Shown piece by piece: positions 44,810 through 57,360 of a stretch of 64,000 nucleotides of DNA (position 1 is the first letter of the stretch; the number at the start of each line of letters is the position of its first letter). Origin of the DNA: Tillandsia leiboldiana. Taxonomy: Eukaryota; Streptophyta; Magnoliopsida; Poales; Bromeliaceae. A program made the position numbers and the translations under genes. Below the pieces are notes generated by a model, which worked only from the letters and a program-made list of their open reading frames with translations, searched no databases and was not told the DNA's origin. Location of the stretch: contig CM055072.1 of assembly GCA_029204045.2 (NCBI GenBank), forward strand, positions 6,670,682 through 6,734,681. The letters are read 5' to 3'.

Positions 44810-44822
44810 GGCTCTGATACCA
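44810..44822 (-). other. Primer binding site, Ty3/gypsy array
   Basis: GGCTCTGATACCA on the plus strand is the complement of TGGTATCAGAGCC, a full match to initiator methionine tRNA, 8 bases from LTR B. Confidence 0.88.
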
Positions 44823-47800
44823 CTCTAATCTATCACGCCCCGGGGTCGAACTGCGACCCGGGCTCTCCAACAGATCCGCCACCTATACGAAAATCCCGCA
44901 TAGGCGAAGCGCCCAACCTGCAAAGAAAGATCTACTACATCTAAACAGATATCAGAGCCACAAAATAAAAAGTTGTAAAACTCTATCAAACACTGTACAA
45001 CTGGAAATAAAAATATAATATCCATCTCCCAAAAAAAATCGAATCAAATACAAAATCCTCAGATACAATAACCCAGAACTCAACAGGGAGGGTAACATGA
45101 AATAATACATCAGTGCACAGGCTCTCAGTACAAGTCATATCCTCACTACAATAATCTCTCAAAAGCAGAAATAAAACTAATCTACTGACTGTACTACAAA
45201 TCTCCAATATGGGGGTACAGCTACTCTCCAAAGACAGGTAGGGATCTAGCTCGCGACTACCTTGCCTCGAACAGCAACAGCAGAATCAGCATCTCCCACA
45301 AATGACTCTGCAAAACAAAGGAGAGGAAAGAAAAATGAGGGGGAGAACCCCCAACGGGTGTGAGAACTACATCAACACGTAGTTCTCAATGGGTACCGCC
45401 ACTAAGCCCGACGGTCTCCCACTAAGTCTACTAGAGGCATAAGATAACAATGCAGTAAAAACTGAACAAGAAAAACTGGAGATACTCTACAGGTACCATG
45501 CCTCTATCTAAATGCTCAATGGGTGATACAGATGAAAAGATATGCAACTACTAGCACCCAAGGTGCTTAATCGACCCAATCGAACTGACTGCCTCATAGG
45601 GTCCAGTGAAGCCTTCGCTTACCTACTGCCAGTACATCTACGGAGGACTGGACTTACGTAGGGCGTCCGTGACTGCCAAAACTGGCCCAGCCAGAAGGAC
45701 TGCGTCCGTGACTGCCTAAAAAAGGCCCAGCCAGAGGAACAACATCGACAAGTCGCGATATGAAAGTAACAGGCCTACTCCGGACGGGGCACTCGAGGGG
45801 CGTGACCCCACCGAGGAAAAAGGTATCCGCGCATCTCTGTCGCTCTCAAGGTGGCTCATGCAGGCTATAGTCAAAATCCACGCTCACTTTCAGAACGGAA
45901 GGACTCAGGATCCTCAAACATCTCGCACGACGGTCGAAGTACTCTCGACGACTCAGCTAATCAGCTCTCACGAATCTCGAGACACTAATGAACTCAACCA
46001 ACTCATGGCGCTAAACACACAGGCTGGAGATACTCCACAGCCGGGATCGACCCACAACTCAGGGCTAATAAAACTTGTCGGACGACACTCAACGACCCGG
46101 GACTACCGTCAACCCAAACGGCTCCCAACAACACTAGCACAGGTCTAACCTCAGCTACCAGACTCCACTCAGCCCCTAGGCACGAGTGCAATAATGTCCC
46201 ACCATAACCTAACCACTCAACCCACTACCCGGGCGAGAAAAATCTATGTCCAGGAAAAGATGCAAAGTGTGGGATGTCTAAAGGATAAAAGAACCTAACC
46301 CAAGTGAAGATTCTCTACTAGTCTGGTTAAACATGCATCATATGACGGTGTGCTAGGTCAAGTTCCAAAAAATAGCATTTAAATAAACTGAATCATAAGC
46401 AGGGAACATTAACAGATATGATCACCAAAATCAATCGAAATAAGCCTTATCTCCCAAAGCATGCTCTCAACTAGCATAGGTGAATACAACCATTAAATAT
46501 ATAATATCTCGAAGGTATCTGACGTGTACCATAAATCATGTAAGCCTCAATGTACATGAACTATATCATTCTTATGCTCACAACTCAAAGCTATAGGTTG
46601 TACATTAAATTATGCATGCTCTCAATCTCATAGGGGGAACACTACACCTATGTAAGCTCTCAATTACTATAGCATGGATAGCAATATCATGCAAGCTCTC
46701 ATTAAATACAACATGAATATCTTATCTTGCAAGTTTCCATTAGGCATACCTGAATATCATATCTTGTAATTTCTCAAACAAAATACCCTTACTAAGCTTA
46801 CAATTCAACCATATATCGGTACACTAACATGCATGCATTCTATCAGATAGAATTAGAGAACCATCCACCGGTTCTGAAGACGAAGCAACCCACCTGAATC
46901 GCTTTCCGCAGGCAAAGCCGAAGTCGGTGAAGTGCGTAGCCACTTGCTAACAAAATTCGCCGAAACCGCACCCTCGGTACTCGGTCGCACAAGCCTCTGC
47001 TCAAACCAACATCACATCCACAACACACTAATCAATACCGCACACATACAAAACAATGCTTGCTATTTTTACAGTCCAACAAAGAGAAAGGGGATTTTCA
47101 CCTACGTGCAGTCCTCTGAAAAATCCAGAAAAATCACGGTTGCGATCCTCGCGACGAGTAGATCCAAATTGAGTATTTATACTCCTCATTCCGACACCTG
47201 TAGGCCAAGATACAAATAGAACATCGCGGTACGCCAATCAATCCACAGCTCGCATCTCTGCAGAATTCAGTCCCAAAGAAGCTTAAATATCACCTTAGAG
47301 GAGTCCTCCAAAAATTTTGACAAAAATACGAGTGCGTTCCTCTCGAAGCGTAGATGTCGATTGAGTCCTCATACGTCTCATTCCGATGCTCCTAGGCCGA
47401 GAAATCCCAACAATACTCCACCGCTGTCCAAAACCTCGCAGCGGTACAAGGGGTCAAAAGATACCTCGGGAACCATGCCAAAAGCACAAAATAAGGCAAA
47501 GAAATCAATACGGATATCGAAGGCGTACCTCTCGTGAACGCGCTGCCACAAAAATCAGCTCAAAAGTCCATCGGGGTAGCTCAGGGGGTCTCGCGCACTG
47601 AAATGCGACGGTAGAAGCCAAAATCGAAAGAGTGTCGTAGTGCGCCGCGTCGCAGAAAATGCCGATGCTGCGGCCTCCAAAAAATCCGGGAATCCTTCAA
47701 GAGTTGCAGCACAAGATGAAGAACAAGTCATCTTGAGGGCTCTGTCACAGGGGAGCTCGGAAAAGGCTCAAAAGAATGGCCAAATGGGGCTATATATAGC

Positions 47801-48777
47801 CAAAACAGAACAATTCACTTAATTCCATCTGGGTCCCCACATTCGAGTGCCCGAAACAATTTCTGGCGCCCGAAACAATTTCTGGCGCACGAAACAGTTT
47901 CGGGCGCAAACAGTGCCACATAGTAGCCCAAAATGTACCCTGAACCATTAGCGCCCGAATCCTCCACGTTGTGACACGTAGCCCCGAACAGCAAACAGCG
48001 GGTTCGGCCAACCCGCTCGTGACACGTGGCCGCGCCCCCGCGCTGCTCCACCCGCGTCAACGCCTCGGTCGGCGTGCCCACGTGCGCGCATGCTACGCTG
48101 CCGGCGCCCACGCTGCGCACGTAGCCCGAGGCACCTGCCACCCTGCTCCGTGAACCGCGCCGGTGCACCATCCAATCCAAAGCTGCCACGTGTCCACACC
48201 GCACCAATAGGAAGACGCCACGTGGCACACCACCCTCGCTGCACCGCGCCAGCCGTTCCTCGCGTGGACCGAGCGCACGTGGACCGACCAACCAGCGACC
48301 GCCACGTGGCCCCGCCCTGGTCCACGGCTCCCCACGCACTTTCGTAGACCGCGTCCCGCGAGCCGGCCAACCGGGAGCCGCCATGCGTCCTCCCTCCCCG
48401 ATGCACGCCAAGCCCGTGGATCGAGCGGCCCGCGCCTCTGCCCGCAGCCGCTGCCCGCCGCCGTGCTCCGCCGCCGTGCTCCGCCGCCTGCCCGTTGCCG
48501 CCGGCGCTGCCCCGGCCGCCGGAACAGTAACCCAAGCCTCGAAATCCGTATTAGGGCATCCGGGCTCCGAAAAAAATAAGTAAATAGTCCATTTCCATCA
48601 TTTTCGCACGCTGAGTCCAAATCTGATGTCCGTTTTTCCCAATTCCACTTCTAAAGTTTGTCGAAGGCATCCGGTTAAGCAAGCTTGCTCCTGTTTTCCA
48701 CACTGAGTCTAATTTTTGGGTCTGATTCGCACACAAACACCTCTAACACAAAGCAAAGGCCTCCAGAAGTTGCCAGA

Positions 48778-50128
48778 TGTTACGGAATTTGAGTTGGCGT
48801 AGTTTCGTGAAAGTCTCAAGTCTTGAAGATTGAAGGTGAAGAAAGTTGGATCGTTTAACTCAATCTCAAGAAAGAAGAATTCAAAAGGATCAGGTATGTT
48901 TAACCTAAGATTTTGTGTGATCCGAATACTTCTTGTAGTGTAGAAACACTTGGAAGAATCTTTCATTGCATAAAAATCAAAAACTGGACTTGGGACATGT
49001 TCAGGATCCGGATCAGGTTGTTCGATCCGGATCCCGAAGGTGGTTCGTTCATACACCAGTTCAATCCGGATCGTAGCCTCTCTTGATCCGGATCCCGAAC
49101 ACTGAGTTTACCATCTTCCTTGAACGATCCGGATCAGGCTTCGCAATCCGGATCCCGAACGTTGATGTTTGGTGAACTGTATGAACGATCCGGATCAAGC
49201 ACTTCGATCCGGATCCCGAACCTTCGTTTTTCTGGAATTACCTGACTCGTTACGACGATCCGAATCACAGTTAATCCGATCCGGATCGCCGTCCGTAAAA
49301 TCTCCAGAAATGTTAGGTTTTTGATTCTTATCTCCTTCCTAGGGTTTCTAACCTATAAATAGACCCTATGACTCTTCTTCTAGGGTTAATCCAAAAAGAG
49401 GCCGAAAATAACAATAGCCGTCATTTTCATATATACGCCTCTAGATCCACATATAGAGAAGAAAGGAAATCATTAGAGAATACTCTATGTTTCTTCATCT
49501 ATATTGATTAGTTTGATTCTAGGTTTTCATACTCACATCTTGAGTTGAATCAAACTAATGAATACTTAGATGGTATTTCCGATCTATCTTTGATCTAAGT
49601 ATTCGGCGGATCATCACCACCCAAAAACAATGATTTACCCCAAAAATCGGCGCGTGGATTCGCGTGTCCTTGTGGATTCAAGGTTCAACCGCTCTCGTGG
49701 ATTCGGAGCGAGGCACGTTCGTGGATTCGAAGGGTGCTATTGGGTGAAGACCGTGGATTCGGTCGGACGTCGTGGATTCGACGTTGGACGCCGTGGATTC
49801 GGCGTTGGGCGCAGATCGTGGATTCGAGAAGCGTCGCGGAGCGAGCGGAGAAGATCCTCTAGGAGCGTATGGAAAAGGTTGAGTCGTAATTGTGTACGGT
49901 AAATCACCTTGTACGTGTTTTAATTCTAGTGGATTTCTGCCGTGTTATCGGTCCCGTGGTTTTTTACTCCGGTGATGGAGTTTTCCACGTAAAAATCTTG
50001 CGTATTATTTTTATTTCCGCATTGGGTTTTTATCGCAACGATTTTTGAGTGTTTATACGTTTACACCTATTCACCCCCATCTAGGTGTTTTTTCCCCTAT
50101 TTAGATCCGTATTTCATATAACCCAACA
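48778..50128 (+). mobile_element. Sirevirus solo LTR, 1351 bp
   Basis: Ends TGTTACGGAATTTG...ACCCAACA. Perfect TSD CCAGA at 48773-48777 and 50129-50133. It splits gypsy LTR B 43 bp from its end. Palindrome array about 49015-49290, TATA box CTATAAATAG 49353-49362, hairpin array 49650-49830. Confidence 0.93.
49650..49830 (+). repeat. Hairpin array with constant GTGGATTC loop
   Basis: Loops start at 49654, 49672, 49697, 49721, 49753, 49772, 49793 and 49818. Arms: GCGC/GCGT, CCTT/AAGG, CGCTC(T)C/GGAGCG, TTC/GAA, GACC/GGTC, ACGTC/GACGT, ACGCC/GGCGT and a weak last one. The second unit has T/A next to the loop where others have C/G, with both sides changed together. Confidence 0.85.
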
Positions 50129-50171
50129 CCAGACACACTGCAAAAGCTCTGAGGAGATCCGGGTCATCACA

Positions 50172-51153
50172 ACACTTCTCTCCAGAACTTGCCCCAGGCG
50201 GCAAGTCCCTGCCCACAGGAACTACAGTGCCACGCTCCATATACAGTGCCTACTCCATCGAGGCATCCAAAATCTGTAGTCGGAGGGACTGACAAGCTGA
50301 AAGGTATCCTAGCGTAACCCTCTCTCAAACACACATATCCTATGCGCCTCGTCCCTCTTAACGTGGAGAACACAGTTCAGTAACTGCATAAAACTCTTTA
50401 GCACAAGGAGGCTCTCAAATAGTCTCTCCATCACCGCCGCCCACGACTCTACCTCTAGAGGCTCTAAACTCAATCCTACGAATAGGAGCGGGTCCAACCA
50501 CCAAAACTGGCTCAGTCGATCGATGATGTCCCACAGCTCATCTGCTGTTAGCTGTCTACCCTGCCTCGGTGCCTCGGCACTAAATATCGGCACGGAGAGG
50601 GCTGCTCGCTCTATCGGCACTACCACTGAAATCGCTGCCACTGAGGATACTGCAATGGGGTGGTCTTAGGAAGGAAGCACTGTCGGGCTGCCCGCTGCTC
50701 CGACAACTGTGTCACCCAAACCAGCTGCTCACTCCGCCGTTGACATGCCTCTAACAATCCTGCCATCTGGGTTCGGAGCTTTCTGACCTCAATCTGGGTA
50801 TCCGGCCCGAATCTAATAGCTCTGGCTTAACTGCTGCGACGGGGTGCACACGAGTCAGAACCCAGCGTCGGGGAAACACTTCTCATCACGAGAAAAACCT
50901 CAAATCAGCACACAACAAACACTCGACCCAATCTAGCGAAAGTCTAGAACATGCCATCCATTCTTTAGCATAATATTGTCTGCAGCCAACATAATCACTT
51001 AAGAGAATAACATGCCAATCTCTCATCCCATCCCTCGGGAGAGGTATAAAACTCAATCAGGACTCTCGCTATAAATCACGACTCTCTCACGAAGTCATCC
51101 TAGGGTCCAACCACAAGCCTAGGGTTTCTAAGTCTACAATGACCTACATCCTA
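50172..51153 (-). pseudogene. Ty3/gypsy gag remnant between LTR B and LTR C
   Basis: It starts directly after LTR B with no polypurine tract and matches the gag part of the array (compare 43845-44700), including CTGCCTCGGTGCCT, then the leader. All of pol is absent. One frame (50309-50641, minus) is open for 110 residues and reads SLEPLEVESWAAVMERLFESL, the gag core. Confidence 0.8.
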
Positions 51154-51166
51154 GGCTCTGATACCA
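51154..51166 (-). other. Primer binding site next to LTR C
   Basis: GGCTCTGATACCA (complement of TGGTATCAGAGCC), 8 bases from the LTR start at 51175. Confidence 0.87.
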
Positions 51167-51174
51167 CTCTAATC

Positions 51175-51738
51175 TGTTACGCCCCGGCGTCGAAACTGCG
51201 ACCCGAGCTCGCTAACAGATCCGCCACCTATATGGGAAACCCCGCATAGGCGAAGCATCCAACCTGAAAAAGGTAACAACTACCAACTATACAGATATCA
51301 GAGCTAAAAACTGCTGAAATAAAAATCTAAAACCACTGTACAACTGAAATTAAGTACAAGTAAAATCCACCTATACTCATCTATGAATCCAAAAAGAGAG
51401 ATAAACTAAAATCATAAATACAACAGTATACAGTAAAACCCACAATCCGGGTTAGTACATCTATCTCACCAAAAAGACAATACTGGTAGGGATCTATCAT
51501 GTGACTCCCTCACGACGATCCGTCGAGCCAACCGAAGTAGGGACGGAAAGGAAAGCCTCTGCAACACTGTCACCAACAGAGGGTGTGAGAATTACACCAA
51601 CACGTAGTTCTCAGTGGGTACCGTATCCAAGAACAACGGTCTGCCCACTAAGTCTGCTAGAGGCATAAGATAACAGGAAATACTGTAAATAAGAATAGAT
51701 CAGCTGGAAAGAAATCTACAACTATCATGCCTCTATCT
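51175..51738 (-). repeat. Ty3/gypsy LTR C, truncated, minus orientation
   Basis: It starts TGTTACGCCCCGG and follows the usual LTR order (CATAGGCGAAGCATCC, GTTCTCAGTGGGTACCG, CATGCCTCTATCTATGA). It breaks off near 51738, where a plus-oriented LTR piece begins. Confidence 0.82.
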
Positions 51739-53580
51739 ATGAGCGCGCGCCATCTGTGTCATGGGGCGCGCCGTTTGTGTCGCGGACGCGCTGTTTGTGC
51801 CGTGGAGCACGATGTTTGTGTTGTGGGGCGCGTACGAGGTGTTCCACGGAGCCGGGCGGTCGTGCGTGCGCCGGTATTTGATGGCAAACCGAGGTGGGTT
51901 GGATTTTCCTCCAAGTCTGCGGACTTTCTTCTAATTCTAGTGTTGTACATTTTGCATGCTAGAATAGGTGCTACTACTGATGTTTATGGAGTTATTGGAC
52001 TTTGACTAGCACCCTGTCATATGATTGCATGTATTCAACCAGACTGCTAGAAAACTCTCACTTGGGCTAGGTTCTCTTATGTTCTAGTTTCCATCTCTTG
52101 CATTTTTTTTTTCTTGGACTTAGAATGTTTCCTCGCCCAGATAGTGGGCCGAGTAGTCGGATTAGTGTGAGATGCATGTTGCACTCATGCCTGGGGGCCG
52201 AGTGGAGTCTGGTAGCTGTGGTTAGTGTTGTGCTAATGTTGGGAGCCGTTGGGTAAACGGTGGTCCCAGGTTGTCGTGTATTCTCCGACCAGTGTCATTA
52301 GCGCTGTGTTTGTGGAAGTGTTGAGTTGTTGATAGTAGGACCCTCAACCCGGACTATTTTTGGACACACATAATTTCAGTAAAAAAAGGTTTTCCTTCCA
52401 GATTTCGAAGGGTCGTCGGAGCCTATTCTTGTTTGATAGGGTAAAGGCATTAGCCCTTCGGGGTTTGGAAAATAAAACTTATTTTAATTGATTTTCTTAA
52501 GAAACTAAAATTCATTAAATTAAGCTTCTCAAATCAAGATGGTTTTTGAAAATAACTATCATTTTTTCTTACAAACTTCCTCGCCCGAGAGGGTTGAGTG
52601 ATATGAGTTCTAGAGGCCGTTTCCTTGTTTTGGGGACGAAAGCTACAAGGGTTGTGCCTAGAACCTGTTCTTGTTTGATAGGGTTGTAGGTGTTAGTCTC
52701 CTGAAACTTTCGGGCCCTGATTGGTTCCCTCTGGATGTTTTACCTGAGAGAGCTGATTTTCCTTGGGGATCGAGAACTTCGAAAGGTTGAGCTTGGAACC
52801 TGTTCTTGTTTGATTGGGGTTCTAGGCACCGGCCTTTCGGGAGTCTCGGACCGTTGTTGTGTCAGTTGGATTCTTCTCGTATGTGAGTCGAGTGGTTTGT
52901 TCTGGGAGCCATTGGGTTGACGGTGGTCCCGAGCTGTGGAGTGTCTCCGGTAGATGTTATTAGTGTTGAGTTATTATTTCCGATCTGATTGATCGTGGAT
53001 TTGGACTATAGCCTGCATGAGCCATATTGAGCTCGACAGAGATGTGCGAATACTTTCCTCGGTGGGGTCACGCCCCTCGAGTGCCACTCCGGAGTTGGAC
53101 TTGTTACTTCACTATCGCGACTTATTGACGCAGTCCGTGTGGGACACCCTACGTAAGTCCAGTCCTCCGTGGATGTAATGACAGTAGGTGGGCGCAGGTT
53201 TGACTGGACCCTATGTGGCAGTCACTGTGATTGGGTTGATTGAGTATATTGGGTTAGAGTCGATGCATCATTTTCATCTGTATCACCCATTGAGCATTGT
53301 AGAAAGAGGCATGATAGCTGTAGATTTCTTTCCAGCTTATCTTTACATTATTGCAGCTTTTTTGTTATCTTATGCCTCTAGTAGACTTAGTGGGCACACC
53401 GTTGGTCTTGGAGACGGTAGCCACTAAGAACTATGTGACGGTGTAGTTCTCACACCCTTTATTGGTGACAGATTTTTTTAGAGGCATCTATCCCTGTTCC
53501 TACCCCTGTTGCTGTACCAACTGATCGAGGTAAGGGAGTCGTGAGCTAGTTCCCTACCCGTCTTTGGAGTATAGCTGTTG
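51739..53580 (+). repeat. Ty3/gypsy LTR D, partial, plus orientation
   Basis: It begins in GC-rich sequence and runs through plus-oriented landmarks (CTCACTTGGGCTAGG, GCATTAGCCCTTCGGGG, GCAGGTTTGACTGGACCC, GGGAGTCGTGAGCTAG). It ends at about 53580 without the LTR terminus. It is head to head with LTR C. Confidence 0.78.
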
Positions 53581-55364
53581 TTGGCATAAAAAAAAAAAAA
53601 AAAATTATAATAAAAAAAATACGGGGAAAGATTATGGTTGGTCCGTAATATTGATTTGTCTATATAAGTCCCGTAAAAGCCCAAATTTTTTTAACATATT
53701 AATAATTTGGGTCCAACAAATTCAATTATTTAATAGGCCATTTGTGAACACAAGCTTAGGCCATTTGTGAACACAAGCTTATGGGTCTCATCAAAGCTCC
53801 GTCGATTTTTAAGTCGGATCCTATTTTTTTGTGCCCAGCGGGCCTTACATTATAGTCAACTTCTTGTTTAAAGACTCAATTTCAAAAATTATGTTCAAAT
53901 TAAATTTTGAATTTTGAATTTTAAATTTTCAACCAAATTTTAAAATATCTCTCAAATGCTACATATACTCAAATTTAAATTTTGAATCCAATCGAAATTC
54001 CTCATGCGTGAATTATCTCAAACGCACTTATCCAAATCTTAAACCACATTTTAAAATATCTCTCAACTGACTTACCCAAACTCACCTATATCTTGTTTTG
54101 AATTTTTGAATCCAAGCAAATTTCCTCGTTCGTTAACCGTTTAATTTTGAAATTCAAATACAACCATACTTCCTCAAATTTAAACATAAATTTAAAATTT
54201 AAAATTTAAATACAAACATACTTCCTCAAATTTAAATATAACATATTCAATTTTGAAATTTAAAATTTAAAATTTAAATACAAACATATTTCCTCAAATT
54301 TAAACATAACATATTCAATTTTAAAATTTGAAATTTAAAATTTAAACATAACCATACTTTCTCAAATTCGAACATAACCGTTCAATTTTGAAATTTGAAC
54401 ACATATTGAAATTTGAACATAATCGTTCAATTTTAAAATTTGAAATTTAAAATTTGAATATAACCATATTCTCGCAATTTTGGAATTTGAACATACTCAA
54501 TTTTAAAATTTGAAATTTAAAATTTAAATACAACCATACTTTCTCAAATTTGAACATAACCGTTCTATTTTGAAATTTGAACACATATTGAAATTTGAAC
54601 ATAATCGGTCAATTTTAAAATTCGAACATATTCAATTTTGAATTTTAAAATTTAAAATTTGAACATAACCATACTCCCTCAACATATTGAAATTTGAACA
54701 TAATCGTTCAATTTTAAAATTTGAAATTTAAAATTTGAATATAACCACATTCTCACAATTTTGAAATTTAAACATACTCAATTTTAAAATTTGAAATTTA
54801 AAATTTAAATACAACTATACCTCCTCAAATTTGAACATAACCATTCAATTTTGAACACATTCATTTGAAATTTAAATACAACCATACTCTCCCAACATAT
54901 TGAAATTTGAACATAACCGTTCAATTTTGAAATTTAAAAATATTCAATTTTAAAATTTGAATTTTAAACATATCCTTTCAATTTTAAAATTTAAATCTGA
55001 AATTTGAAATTTAAAATTTAAAATCTGAATATAATAATTTTCTCAAATTTGAACCTCGTATTTTTCTCAACGAAACCACATTCCTACGCACTTTCCTCAA
55101 CGAGACCATTTCCCGTAAGTCGTTTCTCAACAAACCCGCATTTTCTCGCAAACCCCTGGACAACCTCCCATATTACGCCACAAAAGAAAACTCCTGCCAT
55201 ATTCCACCAAAAAAAAAAAAAAAAGAAAACCCGTCCTATATTCCACCACAAAAAAAAAAAATCAACCTCCCATATTCCACCACAAAAAACCAACTTCCCA
55301 TATTCCACCACAAAAAAATATAACCTCCCATATTTCCACCACAAAAAAAAGAAGAAAGAGAACG
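53581..55364. repeat. AT-rich tandem-repeat block with unknown origin
   Basis: After a poly-A run (about 53588-53605) comes non-coding DNA, then (about 53880-55050) dense reiteration of AAATTTGAA, TTCAATTTT and GAACATAACC. A longer unit recurs at roughly 185 bp (ACCATACTTTCTCAAAT near 54350 and 54536). At 55180-55360 a unit CCCATATTCCACCACAAAAAA repeats about six times. The open frames here are repeat translations. Confidence 0.65.
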
Positions 55365-56658
55365 TGTTGGGTTATATGTAATGTAGATCTAAATAGGGGA
55401 AGAAACACCTAGAGGGGGGTGAATAGGTGTAAACGTATAAACACTCAAAAATCGTTGCGATAAAAACCCAATGCGGAAATAAAAATAACACGCAAGATTT
55501 TTACGTGGAAAACTCCATCACCGGAGTAAAAAACCACGGGACCGATAACACGGCAGAAATCCACTAGAATTAAAACACGTACAAGGTGATTTACCGTACA
55601 CACTTACGACTCAACCTTTTCCATACGCTCCTAGAGGATCTTCTCCGCTCGCTCCGCGACGCTTCTCGAATCCACGATCTGCGCCCAACGCCGAATCCAC
55701 GGCGTCCAACGTCGAATCCACGACGTCCGACCGAATCCACGGTCTGCACCCAATAGCACCCTTCGAATCCACGAACGTGCCTCGCTCCGAATCCACGAGA
55801 GCGGTTGAACCTTGAATCCACAAGGACACGCGAATCCACGCGCCGATTTTGGGGAAATCGTTATTTTTTGGGTGGTGATGATCCGCCGAATACTTAGATC
55901 AAAGATAGATCGGAAATACCATCTAAGTATTCATTAGTTTGATTCAACTCAAGATGTGAGTATGAAAACCTAGAATCAAACTAATCAATATAGATGAAGA
56001 AACATAGAGTATTCTCTAATGATTTCCTTTCTTCTCTATATGTGGATCTAGGCCGTATGAAATGATATATGAAAATGACGGCTATTTTCCTTTACGGCCT
56101 TATTTGGATTAACCCTAGAAAAAGAGTCATAGGGTCTATTTATAGGTTAGAAACATTTGGAAGGAGATAAGAATCAAAAACCTAACATTTCTGGAATTTT
56201 GACGGACGGCGATCCAGATCGGATTTGGGCGATCCGGATTGCAGTAGCAATAAAGACGGTTTCCAGAAAACAAACGTTCGGGATCCGGATCGGAATGCCT
56301 GATCCGGATCGTTCATATATTTCAGAAAACTCAACGTTCGGGATCCGGATCGTGAGATGCTGCGATCCGGATTGAAGTGATGTATGAAACAACAACCTTC
56401 GGGATCCGGATCGCTGGCTCTGATCCGAATCCTGAACATGTCCGAACACCAGTTTTTGATTTTTATGCAGTTAAAAACTCTTCCAGGTGTTTCTACACTA
56501 CAAGAAGTATTCGGATCACCAATAATCTTTAGTTAAACATACCTGATCCTTTTGAATTCTTCTTTCTTGAGATTGAGTTAAATGATCCAACTTTCTTCAC
56601 CTTCAATCTTCAAGACTTGAACCTTTCACGAAACTACGCCAACTCAAATTCCGTAACA
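55365..56658 (-). repeat. 3' LTR of the right-hand Sirevirus, 1294 bp
   Basis: Plus strand TGTTGGGTT...CCGTAACA. Immediately right is ATCTCCCCCTTTGG, the complement of a polypurine tract, so it is the 3' LTR of the element continuing to the window edge. It has a palindrome array (56211-56435), TATA complement (56136-56145) and eight hairpins (55664-55843). Confidence 0.92.
55664..55843 (-). repeat. Hairpin array with constant loop in the right-hand Sirevirus LTR
   Basis: Plus-strand GAATCCAC starts at 55668, 55693, 55714, 55733, 55765, 55789, 55814 and 55832. Arms include ACGCC/GGCGT, ACGTC/GACGT, GACC/GGTC, CCTT/AAGG and CGC/GCG. Confidence 0.83.
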
Positions 56659-57360
56659 ATCTCCCCCTTTGGCGGTTTCGTGACAAAACACAGATCCACT
56701 AAAGAAAATTTAAAAAGATATTTTTGTTGCTATCACCATACAACAAAAATTTACAATGGAGATCCGAAAATTTAAAAACATGAGATAAACTCCTAAAACA
56801 GACTCTAGACTTAGACATCTGTACTCTCTGCACAAAGAAATCATTCTTGACAAAAAGAGATCGTTAGATACCTCAAGAATATTTAGCATTCAAAACCTAA
56901 CAGAGATAGAGTTTATGCTCACCATGACATTGAATAATTCAGATATGTAATAAGATCACAATCAAGCATTGACATATCTTCTAAGCAATAAAATTCCAAA
57001 TGTCATGACTTTGCTTTGTTAGTAATCAAACAACTTGTTAGTAATAATACATGTCCAAATAGTTAGTCGAATAGTTAGTAGGAACATGCAACAAATCACA
57101 AGATAAAAACCAAAGTTGTGATACTTACCTTTCACCAAAGTCAAAGTTGAAATGATACTTACCTCGATGTTCACATATTCACATCATCCAAAGTTCAATC
57201 ATTGTTCAAGTTCTCTCTAAACTCTCTCCCCCTTTTTGTCACAAACAAAGCCATAATTACAAAAATCAAGGAGAGTTAAATAGATCAGAATAAAGAAACG
57301 TGAGAGCTGAATAATAACAAAAACTTAAAAACCTGCAAAGGAAAAATTAGAAACAAAAGT
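56659..57360 (-). other. Sirevirus 3' untranslated region with polypurine tracts
   Basis: Non-coding between the env-like ORF and the 3' LTR. It contains complements of polypurine tracts at 56659-56672 and about 57226-57236 (CTCCCCCTTTTTGTCAC). Otherwise AT-rich. Confidence 0.75.

Larger units (their letters stand above)
44831..50171 (-). repeat. Ty3/gypsy LTR B, about 4.0 kb plus a nested Sirevirus LTR
   Basis: It starts TATCACGCCCC and ends GATCCGGGTCATCACA. It is interrupted by the Sirevirus solo LTR at 48778-50128. Without the insert and one TSD copy it is about 3985 bp. It holds a small tandem duplication near 45666-45740, a repeated GCCCGAAACAATTTCTGGC unit (about 47850-47910), a minus-strand TATA-like box near 47789 and a GC-rich block with CCACGTGG motifs (48020-48330). 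Confidence 0.87.

Noticed and set aside
49630..49902. 90-codon open frame rich in VDS and GRRGF, with a relative at 55591-55839
   Set aside because: Translation of the hairpin array. The conserved unit is the nucleotide loop with paired arms, which fits RNA structure better than protein.
53478..55381. Several Lys/Phe-rich open frames
   Set aside because: Products of A/T runs and CCACAAAAAA repeats, not genes.
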